Made by a program: the position numbers and the translations under genes. Below are positions 35,636-46,879 of a stretch of 64,000 bases of DNA, piece after piece. The notes under the pieces are model-generated. The model was not told where the DNA came from. It saw only the letters and a list, made by a program, of their open reading frames with translations, and ran no database searches. This DNA comes from Magnaporthiopsis rhizophila (Eukaryota > Ascomycota > Sordariomycetes > Magnaporthales > Magnaporthaceae): the NCBI GenBank assembly GCA_003049465.1, contig PYSS01000077.1:62001-126000 (forward strand), written 5' to 3'. The number at the start of each line of letters is the position of its first letter. Position 1 is the stretch's first letter.

Positions 35636-37690
35636 GAAAGGGTTTTGGCGGGACATTGCATCCGGTTTCCCGATGTTTGATAACAGAAGCCCCTGGAAGT
35701 CGGGATACCATACCTAGACGTATTGTCGGGAATTCAGATGGGATGAATAACGGATGGATGCATTATCAAAGTAGTATACCACGGCGCCATTCGCCTAACC
35801 CAGCCTTACGTCCACCCCTATCGTACTTTTGCTCACGTCAGCTCGGCAGGGCAAACTGAAAGTGACCCAGTCTTTAAAATCTATCAGGCAGGCGTTTGTA
35901 GCCTTGCCGAGCGTTTCTCATCTTGCTGCCGCGATAGGTATCGCTTTCCGACCGTATTGGATCTGCCGGTGCAGTGTTTCCCGCTGCTGTGTGACGTCGC
36001 GAGGGGCCACGGAAAAATAGGGCAACCCGCCAGGTCAGGGGTCGGGTCAGCGGCCAAGGAGCTGTTTGCCCAGGCGGGAAAACACAGCACACGTCCGTCG
36101 TTACCGTGAGGTGAGATGGCCTCTGTCATTCCCAGCCTTTCCATTTTCTCCTTCCATCATGTTTTTCCATTCGGTTCGCTCTTCCTTGCTCGTTTTTTTT
36201 TTTTTGTCACCATCCCTTCTTTTCTGCTCCCTTCCCTCTGTTTTCCCATGCTGTCGATCACGACCAGACTGGATTTCTTGTGTAGTTTTACACATAATGC
36301 CTTACACCCACCATCGATCCCTCTTGCATAAAAATCACAAGCTCTCTATTGCTTGCATTAGTGTTGGTCCCTTGATGCAGGGTAAAATCCTGCGCCGCGC
36401 GGGCGATCGACAAGACGTAGCTTACCAACATGAGATGGGAGATGAGAACAAAGGGAAAGAGGGGAAAAAAAATGGGAGGCGGGAACGTCAGGAAGCAAGA
36501 TTGGGTCAGGCACCAACCACGCCGATCATCCTCTGTGCCGTATGCAGTAGTAAGCGGGTGACTCTGTGAATACGAGAAAAAAAAAACAAAAAAAAACAAA
36601 GGGCGTTATCAACGTGCAGCCTGCAGCTGCATTGCATGGCATGATGCGGGCAGGGGTGGTTTTGGGTGTGGTGGGGTGATTCGGCTGGCTCTTTTCGGAT
36701 TGGGTGGGCTGGCTGAGCTGGTCCGGCAGAGCTCTGATAAGCTTGTCGGGACTAAAGCGGAAGTGGTCGTTATTGTGGCTGACAATGAGAGCCGTCACAT
36801 CACTTTCAACGTTGCAAGCGGCACAAACGGGATATCCTTCTCTGGCCAGTCAGATGCCGTGCCCCGCTGGGCACCCCTGCCGGGTCAAATGTCGCTGCCC
36901 GGTATGGTAGAATGTAGGGTGTGTGGATGGACGAAGGTAGGTCGCTGGGAGAACAGCCGTTGCCGGGAAAATCTAGGGCTGGACCGGCCTTGCTGGCATT
37001 GATGCACCGGAACTATCGGCAGATATTCTTTGGACATTATGAACATGGTTCTTTCTCTGTAGGTTCTTGGGTGTGCCTCTATGAGGCTCGTTTTGTATAT
37101 TGTGGCCGTAGCATAATAATCCAATCGTAGCGGATTCACATGTACCTGAGCATCTGGTTCACCGAAACAAGAGCGGGAAAAATAAAATAACAGTTCTCGA
37201 TTTCCCTCGAACAAAAAGCATCAACCCAGTAGGGACGACGAGCGTCCAACCATCAAGAGAGTGGTGATGGCCGATTGCCGTCGTCCTGGGCTCAAAGGAG
37301 TGTGAAACGAGGGGTTATCTCGCGCCAATTCCATGGTTCGTTTCCATACATTAATTAAATAAATAAAAAATAAAAAAAATGCAAAATGCGCCAAACCGAA
37401 TGCGCGACCGGTTTCGCCGCGAGGCGAGGGGACTAGTGGTCGCGGTTGAGAAGAAAGAATTAGGTATTATACAATACCTCTGCCCAGAGAATGCAAAATT
37501 TTATAAAGTAAAGAAGGGGCTCCTCTCCAGGGGAATTTGTCCAACGCCGATATGTGCAGATGGCGAGGGGGCCTGTGAGAAGAGGGGGAAGAAGAGAAGA
37601 AAAAGAAAGTCGAGGTGGGGAAGGGTGTGCCGGGCGGGCGCAGCAGCTGGAGGTAGACGCTGCTGCGCCCGTCGGCCGTGCGGACGGGGC
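35636..37690. other. intergenic, no supportable gene
   Basis: 2.05 kb. Contains A/T-rich low complexity (36187-36205 T run; 36568-36600 A-rich; 37345-37380 TAAAT-rich) and no recognisable coding sequence. The right edge is the 3' side of the proline-rich gene. Confidence 0.5.
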
Positions 37691-38332
37691 TTAGATCATA
37701 AACGCAGCAATGGCGAGACCGAGAGCCAGGGCGCTGCCAGCGCCGGCGGCGACGCGCTCGGGTGCGGCGGCGGGCACGCTGGGCGGGCGGCTGGTGATGG
37801 AGGCGGGAGGAGGCGGCGGCGGGGTCTTTGTGGGCGGCGGCGGCGGCGGCGGCGTGGTGCCCGGGGGCGGCCGGGGCCTGGAGGTCGGGGGCGGGAGCGT
37901 GATGGTGCTGTTGTAGGTCGGGTGGTGCGGCGGCTTCTTGCTGGTCGGCGGGGGAGGCGGAGGCTTGGGGCTGGTGGTCGGGGGACACCAGGTTGTGTTT
38001 TGGTGCGGCGGCTTGGTGGTCGGCGGCGGCGGCGGCGGAGGCGGCTTGGTGATGGTCTTGGTCTCGCACACGGTGAAGGTGGTGGACGTGGTGACGGTGT
38101 AGGTGTGGTTCTTGTGCGTGAAGGTGGTGGGTGACTGTTGGCGAGGGGTGTGGGCGTTAGTATGTATACTTGCTGAGCTGCGCTGTGGTGGGCTGTCTGG
38201 GGCAGACGGCAGACTTACAGGGCAGACCGTGGTGTAGACGGGGATGGTGACGGTGGTGGTGACAAATTTCTTGCCGTTGGCGGCGACGGTGGCCGCCAGC
38301 CCGGCGGCAGACGCGATGGAAAGCAGTCTCAT
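37691..38332 (-). CDS. proline-rich GPI-anchored cell-wall protein
   Basis: Two exons: 38219-38332 and 37691-38134 (185 residues). The 84-nt intron holds a perfect TACTAAC branch site and is a multiple of three with no stop, so a retained form would also be open. Residues 1-18 form a signal peptide (MRLLSIASAAGLAATVAA). A short Thr/Val-rich segment with Cys residues (TVTIPVYTTVC, TVTTSTTFTVCETKTITK) resembles fungal wall proteins. The bulk is Pro-rich runs of up to eight Pro alternating with Thr/Lys/Ser and N-glycosylation sites (NTTW, NSTI). The C-terminus is small residues followed by a hydrophobic tail (ALALGLAIAAFMI), as needed for GPI addition. Surface role inferred. Confidence 0.75.
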   Translation of the reverse strand: MRLLSIASAAGLAATVAANGKKFVTTTVTIPVYTTVCPVSLPSAPDSPPQRSSASIHTNAHTPRQQSPTTFTHKNHTYTVTTSTTFTVCETKTITKPPPPPPPPTTKPPHQNTTWCPPTTSPKPPPPPPTSKKPPHHPTYNSTITLPPPTSRPRPPPGTTPPPPPPPTKTPPPPPPASITSRPPSVPAAAPERVAAGAGSALALGLAIAAFMI

Positions 38333-39783
38333 CTTATCTTCTGGTGGTGGAGCAGATGGAGAGAGCGAGTGTAGGTAGTAGAACGTATATCAGGTAGGAC
38401 CAAGCGAGGGTAGGTAGGTAGCTGAGCGAAGGTGGTACGAAAAGCCAAGGTATGAACAACGAGTGTCACGAGTATCCTGGGGGAGAAAGAGAGGTGACGC
38501 AAGACCAAGATGGGGGGCGGGTGTGGTGCGTTTTATACAAGTAGGCAGGACGAGGGGAACATGGCATCGTCAGCACGGCTGGCCCGCTCTACTAGAGGGG
38601 AGCACCCGTTCTCTAGCCATCGCTAGTCCGGGGACCCGCCCTCGACGGTGACTGACAGTGACAACGAGGTCGACATGGGTGCTGCGATGCAACGAGGCCG
38701 GCTGATGTGGCGTGGACGCTGAACGAGAGCCACCTGGGCCACACACACACCCGCAGGCAGCTATCCGGATCCGGCAACTGCACAAATCGATAATTACCCC
38801 GAGGAGTGGGACCGTGCGGCCGCTTGTTTGCCCTGCGAGGAGTCGCCTCGTAGAAGCGGGCGAGAGATGTCGACTGCTGGCTATCATTTTGCCAAGCCAC
38901 TGGGTCCAGCCCGGCCGAGACAGGCATCGGCGGCAGCGAAAAAGGGTAGCGGCGTGACAAGAGGAAAAGCAGCTCGATATTGGTCGGGCACCGATACGAG
39001 CTGTCGTCAACACTAGTTGACGTGAGGGGCTTTTCGCGAAGGCGGGAAGAAAGCCAGACGGATAGAAAGCAGCGTGCCTGTCCACGCTGGATGACGGTGA
39101 TAGGGCCGAGGGCAGGGCAGGGTGGGATCGGGGCACCTGGCCTTGGGTCGTCTGGTTTGGACCCTTGCAGATGCATGGTGTGATAAGGCAAGACGATGCC
39201 AACCGACGGACCACCTCCATGGCATCCACACCACCATCAGCGACCAGCTATTGGCTGGCGGCGTTTATTGCGGTCGCTTTGGGAAGATGTGGCTGCTGGC
39301 AAGTGGGGTTTTTGCACTGGCTGCTCGCCCAAAGTGCTCGCATATTTTTTATTTTTTTACCCACAATCTCGCATCCTTCTTTTTTTTTTCCTGCTCTCGT
39401 GTGATGGGGCAGGCAGTGGCGCGATAGAGGGAGAAGACGACGGGCGGGTAAAAAGAGAGTGGCGGGAATAATCCATCGCATGGTCACCATCAATCGGCCT
39501 TGGTCGGGTTTCTCCGGACCGTTCGTATTAGGCTGGCGGTGACCCTTGCAGTTGCCAATACGCAGTACGAAGGGATTGAGGGAAGGTTTTCTTGCCGACA
39601 ATTGGTGGGTGGCGGCCCAAATACGTGGGAAAAATGTGTCACCTCAGCTGACGTCGAACACGAGAAGCGAGGCTTGGAATGAACGAGATCAATTGAATGG
39701 TGCAAGTCCACGTGACTGTATCCACGCTTTTCCGTCATCCTCTTTTTTACCCCTTTAGTCGGGGTCCAAGTCGATATACGCCT
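38333..39783. other. intergenic, no supportable gene
   Basis: 1.45 kb. Long open frames on the minus strand (38570-39229) have random composition without motifs and are not called. The left end is the promoter of the proline-rich gene. Confidence 0.5.
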
Positions 39784-40678
39784 CTACTCCTCCTCGACCT
39801 GGCCCACAGGCTCCTCGTCGACGGGCACCGGAGGCGCCAGCAGCTCCTCCTCGACGCCGTGCAGGCAGTGGCCGTTGGGGTTGGACCCGTTCTGCATGGG
39901 CGTGATCCTGGACGGCCACGGCGTGACGGGCGCGTGGTTGCAGTTGGCGTAGGCCACGATGGCGCTCCAGCCGCACGGGTGCCGCCACTCGCCGCTCGCC
40001 CGCTGCTTGATCACCGAGATGGCCTGGCCCTGGCAGCAGTAGTTGGCCTGCGTGAACGCCGGTACCACGTCCCACCTTGTGTGTACCGTGATGTTGTGTC
40101 GTCTGGCCTGTTTGTTTTTGCTGCTTGTCAGTAGCCTGTCTCGTTTTGTCGTCGTTGCGGCTGCCAAACTCACATTGCACAGGTAAAGGCCGGTCGTGTT
40201 CCAGCACTTGATCCGGATGCACGTCTTGGCCGGGATCATGATCTGCTTCTTCCACTCCTCCTTCTCCATCATCTCGGGCGTCTGCTTGATCAGTGTCTTG
40301 GCGTTGGGCAGGAACCCAGTGTCATAGGCGCCGCACCAGCGAGCTGTGGGCAGTGATGTCAGCAATGAATGCCCAACGGGAGAACACGTCTGTCGGGGCC
40401 TACTCACTTCCGTTCAGCTTCCACGGCCGCGCGTACTCGGCGTCGAGTTGGCTGTGCGCCGCCCTGTATGCATAGTCGTCCGCGTCGCACCAATGGAGCG
40501 GGTAGGCCTTGTTGGTGGCGTTGGCCGGGGTCGTGCCGTTGGCCGCAGGGCTCGTGCCGTTGAGCGGGACGCTGTTGTTGGTTCCATTTTGACACGTGCA
40601 TTGCTGCAGTTCTGCGCCCGCAGCGGGCGAGATCTGGCTCAGCGCCCAGAGGGCAAACGCTCCGCTGAAGGGCTTCAT
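39784..40678 (-). CDS. small secreted cysteine-containing glycoprotein (effector-like)
   Basis: Three exons: 40408-40678, 40174-40343 and 39784-40107 (254 residues), introns of 64 and 66 nt with GTGAGT donors. ATG 40678 gives a signal peptide of about 22 residues (MKPFSGAFALWALSQISPAAG). The mature protein has Cys pairs (QQCTCQNGT, HWCDADDY, RWCGAYDTGF, CIRIKCWNTTGLYLCN, NYCCQGQ, HPCGWS, NCNHAP, GHCLHG) and many N-x-S/T sites in the first 60 residues, then an acidic C-terminus (VDEEPVGQVEEE). No family recognised. Secreted Cys-rich proteins of this kind act in host or microbe interaction or on the wall; no specific role can be stated. Confidence 0.78.
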
Positions 40679-41515
40679 GGTGAAAGACGTTGCTTGAGGA
40701 GGGAGGCTGAGAAGACAACTTGAGCAGGTGACTTGGGTAGGGGAGTGACTGGGGACAGACAGCCCGGGCTGCTGGGCTGGGCACACATTTCTGGGATCCG
40801 GGTAGTCTATATCCGATAGGGGCGGGTGGGCAGGAAGCCTGATAGTTTTGGCGCTTTCTAGGTTCTCAACATCCGGAGTCTGTTGTTGACAGAGTTTGAA
40901 GTTCAGCTTCTCGAAACGCGCCGCCTGTGAACTTTCTTTTCGTTTGTGGCTAACGCGAGAACGCGGTAGCCAAAGATCCGGAGATAGGCTTTCTTCTAGT
41001 AGTACCCAGAAAATTCTGTGGTGATGGTTAAGACATAGATAGGAACTGAGAAGTGGTTGCTACAACTCCTGAAGTGCCTGTTCACAAACCTGATTGGCAG
41101 CACGGCTATTACTAAGAAGTCCCGTTTTATAATATTCCCAAAAGGTAAATTGCTTGCCAAACAACATTGAGTCTACTGCGGTCGATATTCACCCCACCTT
41201 ACAATGTCGACCATATGCTGCAAAAGCTCACTGGTTGCGAACATGCGTTGCCTCAAGCTCGCCACCCTTGGTGGAGAGATAAAATACCAAGTTATCATGG
41301 CAGAGTTGCAAAGAAGAACCCGGTGTCTTTCGCGCTGTCCTCACATAGTTGTTTGGAACGTATCGGTGCGTGCTGCTAGACAAATGAGCCCGGTGTGGAG
41401 GCCCCCGAAAGAAAGAAACAAAATTGGACAGGCTGAGAGTTTTCAGGGCTGGCATCTGAAGCCTCCCCGAGCGTGACAATCGGTAATCATCTCCGGCCCC
41501 CACGTTCCATGGACG
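40679..41515. other. intergenic, no supportable gene
   Basis: 837 bp between two minus-strand genes: promoter of the secreted protein and 3' side of the CorA-like gene. Nothing further recognised. Confidence 0.5.
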
Positions 41516-44139
41516 TCAAACCATTTCGACACCCATTTCATGGGTATACGGGGACGGATACAGCCTCGGGCCGGGCGAGGAGCTCCGCCCCCTGCCGGGA
41601 AGCTTTTTCGGCCACTCCCACGTGCGCCACCTCCAGATGCTCCAGTGCCAGACCTTGGCGTCGGGCATGTTGAGGTAGAGGCCGAAGCCAAGCGCAAATA
41701 TGATGACTGCCGCGCTGATGGGGCCTGGAAATTTTTTTTTTTGGCGGACGTTCTCTTGTTAGCGCTTTTGGTCTGTGAAGAAGGAAGGGTGGGGAACAGG
41801 TTGGATGGTAGGTAAGTACGCACCTCCAATTTTCCACAGATCGGCGGTTGACGGATTCTTGGGGTCACCGGTTATGTCGGACACGTTTTGGCCGAAGAAG
41901 GATGTGAAGAAAGACAGCGGGAGCTTGAGAAAACAAAAGCATTGGCTATCAGCTTGAAGTTGGCGTCTGGGCATGCAAAGGAGCGCTTACAAAGACAATG
42001 GTTATGATGGTAAACATCATGATGGCCAGGCCTTGCTTAGCCGCCGTCTTGGCCTCGGCTAGGTTCGCGGCCGCCTGCTTGAGCTCCAGCAGGGCAAGAA
42101 GCTGAGATTCTGGAGTTAGAACTGGCGGAATCGGTGCAGAAGGGGTCTGGTTTGTTAATTACCTGCTTGTGTGTGCCCTGGACATCCTCCTTCAGCTTCT
42201 CGATCTCGGCCTTCCTCGACGACAGCCTCTGCAGCGTCTTGCCCAGGATCACGCCGCCCAGGCCCTTGATCTCATCGTCGTCGATGGCGAACTGGTTGGC
42301 CGTGTCGATGTCGAAGTTGATCTTGCCCGAGTTGACGAGCCCGTGGATGTTGATGACGGTGGTGGTGGCGCCGTTCTGCATCGTGTCCTCGAACTGCTGC
42401 TTCTCCTTCTTGCGGTGCAGCCTCAGGAGCGCCAGCCGCAGGCTCCGGAGCACGTCCTCCTGCTCCTCCATGAGCCGCTGCAGAATGGTGAGCTCCTCGA
42501 GAATGTCCGACACCTCCATCGTGAGCTTGAGCTCGCCGCGGCTGCTGAAGCTCGTCGAGCGCGTCTCGGTCGAGTCGTAGAACTTTTGGAACAGCACCGT
42601 CTGGCGCGCGGCCTTTTTGCCAATGGCCCAGCGGTAGATGCCCAGGACGTCGCCAAAAACCCGGTTCTCGGGCGCGAAGAGCGACGTCACGGCCATCGCG
42701 GCCACCAGCGAGTAGAGATCGTAGACGGTGCGGCACTTGCCCCACTCATCGCAGACCCTGTTGTAGACGTCGGTGAAGCGCGCCGTGTCGCCTCGGTGCT
42801 GGAACTCGTGCGAAGGGAAGAAGGACACCATGGAGCCTGGGGGAGCGATTCGTTAGCACGACGGCTCATACATGGGCAAAGGCGATACTTGGGGGAGAAG
42901 CAAAGAAGCAGATGAACTCTTACGGTCGTCCAGGATCCAAACCCAGAGCTGGTCGACAATGAGGAGCAGGCTGTCGCGCGCGGCCCTGTCTCGCCCTTCC
43001 TCGCCGGCATAGGCCCCTGTCCACTTCGAGACGGTCTGGTCCGCGTCCCGGGCTCGCGTGTCGCTGAGGGACGTGTAGAAGAACTGGTCCAGCGACCGGC
43101 GGAGGTGTAGCGGAGACCCGCGGAACCAGATGGAGCTAGAAGGGAGAAACTCGACACCCTGGACCATGTACTGCTCCCAGTAGTGCTTGGCCATCTCGTA
43201 GTGTGCGCCCATGCGGACGTACTCGTCGTATCGCTCCCAGTTCGGATAAGGGAGCTAGATAGTGTCCCCATGTTAATCACCGGCCGCGGAGCGTTTGAGG
43301 AATGCGATTAATCGTAAACCTACAAATAGCGAGACCCAACCTTTGGGATCGCCACCCGCCTCGTCCCCTTGCCAGCCCAGGCTCCCCGTTGACCGGCGCC
43401 GCTTGAGGTTTTCGATGGGCTTGTTCTGGACAGCTGTTGCACGCTGAGGCAGCTCTTCCATGGAGCTGCTCTTCGGTTCTTTTGTCCCAGGGCTGATTGG
43501 GATGTCATCCTGCTCCTTTGGCATAGTGCCTTTCCTCGATATGGCGGCGCTGCCACGCCCTAGATCAGAAACCCGTCAGTTCCAGTCCCTCGTCGAGAAT
43601 GTCTCCGGGCTCTGGAACTCACTAAGCCCACGGATCCCCGATTCGCACGACGGATCCATGAACTGGGAGTGCGGAGGGACGGGGCCGGCAAGGTTTGGCC
43701 TGCTCAGTTTCCGTCGCCACTCCTTGACGTTGTCCTCGAGCGGGCCACCCGACATCTTTTCTAGGCAGGGCTTCCCCAAGGACTGTCAGCTGACCTCCTG
43801 AGCCATGCGCGTAGGTGTTCTTCGCTCCAAAAAAAAAAAAAAAAAAAAAAAAAAAAGAAGCACTGGCCCGCATACTTCAACCCACGCCATGTTGTTGACG
43901 GGAACGTGGAGCCATCGAAACACGCTGTTCTTTGAACTGGGCGGGATTTCCTCTCGGCCATCCAGGAGGTCCTCGATGATAACCTCTTCGATTTGGACGC
44001 TGACCTCGCGGGCACCCGGATGGACGGTGAAGTCGTGCAGGTGGCAGCGTACTCCCTCGCCCTTGAGCAGCCGCGGCGCGTTTGCTTGGCGCTCGAGGCG
44101 GATGGTCTCGCTACTTGCCGTCGGGGACGAGGTGGTCAT
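41516..44139 (-). CDS. CorA-like magnesium-transporter-fold membrane protein
   Basis: Eight exons: 43876-44139, 43623-43782, 43324-43559, 42924-43254, 42163-42836, 41991-42101, 41824-41923 and 41516-41724 (694 residues). All phases agree; the acceptor at 43783 is the least certain. The soluble part has the signatures of the fungal CorA-like family: WLHVPVNNMAWVE, VSLF followed by PYPNWERYDEY, LHLRRSLDQFFYTSL, LLLIVDQLWVWILDD and SFFPSHEF. A long helical stretch (LEELTILQRLMEEQEDVLRSL) follows. Two membrane helices end the protein: AIMMFTIITIVFLPLSFFTSFF and ISAAVIIFALGFGLYL. The loop between them starts FGQN where true CorA has GMN, so Mg2+ transport is doubtful. The first intron carries a 28-nt A (plus-strand) run. 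Confidence 0.82.
43829..43856 (+). repeat. 28-nt poly-A tract
   Basis: Uninterrupted A run on the plus strand, inside the first intron of the CorA-like gene (T run on the transcribed-sense strand). Confidence 0.95.
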
Positions 44140-45298
44140 GGTGGCTGCTGCTTCTGGGCGTTGGACTAGTCGCACTGCGCCTCAACTATGGAGTCAAAAG
44201 ACGATGGGAGCCGCGAGACTGACTCTGGGAGGATTTTGGCCGCACCAAAAAAAGCAAGAGGCAGCCATGGCACACGACAAAACATTGCAGCGCCCAACAG
44301 AAGCTAAGTGGAAGACGCCCGCTTTCTGTGCATCTCCGGGCTGACCAGTCCAGCTGCCCGGCAGTCTTCATTCAGCCCTTCGGGCACCGGCGCTAGTGAC
44401 GTGGCTGGTGGTGGGCGTGGCATGCCCATTGGAGGATGGACCCGATAGGTGCATAAATCTTGCTTTTTCGCGACGTGAAGATGACCTATAAAGACCTGCG
44501 GGGGTGACAGTCAACAGCGGACTGGCTGTCCTCATGCGCCTTCGACGCGGGCTGCTTGTTTTGGTATGGCTGGCGCGCAGCCCACAGCGAGCCTTTGCCC
44601 TGAACAGGTCTCGCTGCAGGGAGGCGGTGGGCGTGCTGTCGTCACGAGACAAGCCGCTGTTGCCAGCCTCATAGGCTCGGCTGTTTCTCTGTACCGTTGG
44701 AAACCGGTGTGTGGGTGCTGGCTGCTGCCACGAGCTGCCACTATTGGGCGCTACTTTGACGCAACGCTTATTGGTGACAAAAAAGAGCCGCAACCTCTCC
44801 TTTGCCACCGTCAGCGTTGTTCTCTGGCTGGCCTGGGGACCGGAAGCCAAACACCAACTCCACGACTCAGGACCTCGGCCCACGCCAAAGGGTCGCGATT
44901 CTAGGCCCGACTGGGGATCTGGGCCCCTGTTCCGTCGTCCCTGCAATGTAGATCGAGGCTTAATTAAACCTTTTTGCTGCCACGCCATCCGATATCTGTC
45001 CAACGTGTCTGCAGCCGGGCTCCCCATCGCGAACCCTGTCTGTGCACCAACCCCTAGGAAAGATTAGCCGCGCCGAGCCTACTTGACCTACTCCTTTCCT
45101 ACCCGAGCCCGTCCTTGCCGAGTCGATATCGCCGAGGCCGGCTGGGACCGAGCAGATGAGACCAGATATACATCACTTCGAGGAATAGAAAGGACGAAAT
45201 CGAGGTGGCGTCAATTCGGCTGAAGTAGATTGCATAATTGGAGTGGACGGCACAGGGCAAATCCGGATCGGTATTAGAACCAATCTACGGAAAGATGA
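44140..45298. other. intergenic, no supportable gene
   Basis: 1.16 kb between two minus-strand genes. A 220-residue open frame on the minus strand (44368-45027) has no motif and biased composition. No gene called. Confidence 0.5.
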
Positions 45299-46879
45299 TT
45301 ACGAAGCAAACCAGCTCTTTTCCTTATCCGCGTCCTCGATAGAAACGGTGATGCGCGTAGTCGCCATGATGCCTCCCGAAGGCGGCGGCGGTGGCCGGCG
45401 CCTGCCGTCCGCCTGCCGCACCACAGCGCCGTTGTTGTGGTCGTTCGGAAACCGTGGCGGCGTCCTGTTGTTCGTGCTGATGGCGACGCCCGGCAGCAGG
45501 CTCCGGTCGACGACCGATGACGACGGGACTTTGTCCCCGCTGCTTGTCGGCGAGTACATCTCCCACCCGTCCTCGGACCCGGCGCCGATGCCGAAGTTGG
45601 TGATCCTGTACGGGTCCGCGGCGGGTCTGCGGATGCTCTTGTTCCTGCTCTCGCTCATGCTGTTGCCGAGGCCGGGGCCGGGGTGGCTCCGCATGTACGG
45701 CGTGCCGCGGCTGTGGTTGTTGCCCAGCGTCTTGCTGTGGCTGTGGTACCCGATGGTGGTGGCGATGATGCTCTTGAAGAGCGGCTTTAAGCACGGAATC
45801 GAGCCGGCCATAATGGCGACGGCAACCTCGGCCGTGTACCATATCGTGATGTCGACCGTGTCCCACATGTAGTCGCCCAGGAGGCCCCATTTGGTCAGGG
45901 CGACGGTCTTGACGATGGCGGCGATCACGGTGCTGGGGAGGGATTGCTTGGTAAGTTCATATTCGTGGGGATGAGAAACAAGAAAAGGGAAGAAAAGGAA
46001 AGAAAAGGAAAGAAAAAAAAAAGCTTACAAAAATCCGAGCGAGAGGATGCCAATGACGGCGATCTTGACTTTCCGTTTAAGCTGCACATTACACAGCATC
46101 GGAATCGGCAGCGCTGCGAGGACAAAGTCTATGGTGCACGAAATACCGGACGAGGTCAAGGACGAAACGACAAGATAGTTTTGGTCCACACACCGGCCTC
46201 CGGGGATTGTCTTGTCCCAGGTGAAGGCCATGGGCGTACACTGCGTTGCTGTTTGTACTGCTCGTTGAAACTCGTGTCAGTCCCGTCCCCCTTTTCTTCC
46301 CCGTCCAATGTGGTCGACCAAAACTTACCGACGCCAAAGATGGTTAGGATCGTAGAAACGACCGCCGATATCTGAATCGTCCACTTGATCCACCTGGTCT
46401 GGGAGAACCTGAGCAGGAAGAAGCAGACGCTGAGCCGGGCGAGCCCCAGCGCGACGAAGACGGTGGGCTGCGTGGAGAAGTTGAGGCGGCTCGCGGTGAC
46501 GAAGTCTTGGGGGTCGATGTATTCGAGGTGACGCCCGGCTCCTGCTTGCACCTGGGTGATGATGATGCCGGCCATGCCCCAGAGTACTATCTAAATTACC
46601 GGCGGGAATCACGTCAGCTAGATTGCTCTCAATATCTGCGCGGAGCAGGTTGCAACGGACCACTGCGAGAACCATCAGGTAGTCCTCGATGGCGAGGCCG
46701 GTGCCGAGCCTGAGTTTCACGTAGACGCGGAGGGTGACGATGATCAGGGCCATGGTAGTGAGCGAGGCGGTCGCTGCTATCATCTCGGGGCCCCTATTCT
46801 CGTCCGGGCGCTCTCCCGGCTTGTAGACCTTGAAGCGCCGCGGCGGCGGCCCGGCTGCTGGTATCGTTGAGTTGTCCAT
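45299..46879 (-). CDS. Pth11-like integral membrane receptor (fungal rhodopsin-fold domain)
   Basis: Four exons: 46661-46879, 46329-46590, 46029-46248 and 45299-45932 (444 residues). The first donor (GTCCGT) is weak; the others are standard. The pattern is that of the fungal seven-helix family (Pfam PF20684): helix 1 MALIIVTLRVYVKLRL, the conserved EDYLMVLA, helix 2 LWGMAGIIITQV, PTVFVALGLARLSVCFFLLRF, WTIQISAVVSTILTIFGV, the WDKTIPGGRCVDQ loop, IDFVLAALPIPML, VKIAVIGILSLGFF and WYTAEVAVAIMAGSIPCLKPLF. About 190 hydrophilic residues form the cytosolic tail. Related proteins include the Pth11 surface-sensing receptor; the ligand here is unknown. The third intron is (GAAAAGGAAA)-rich. Confidence 0.88.

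Noticed and set aside
38570..39229. 219-codon minus-strand frame
   Set aside because: No motif, Cys/Ser/Arg-rich random composition, no good start context, no splicing into a larger protein.
44368..45027. 219-codon minus-strand frame
   Set aside because: Random composition, no domain, inside an intergenic gap.
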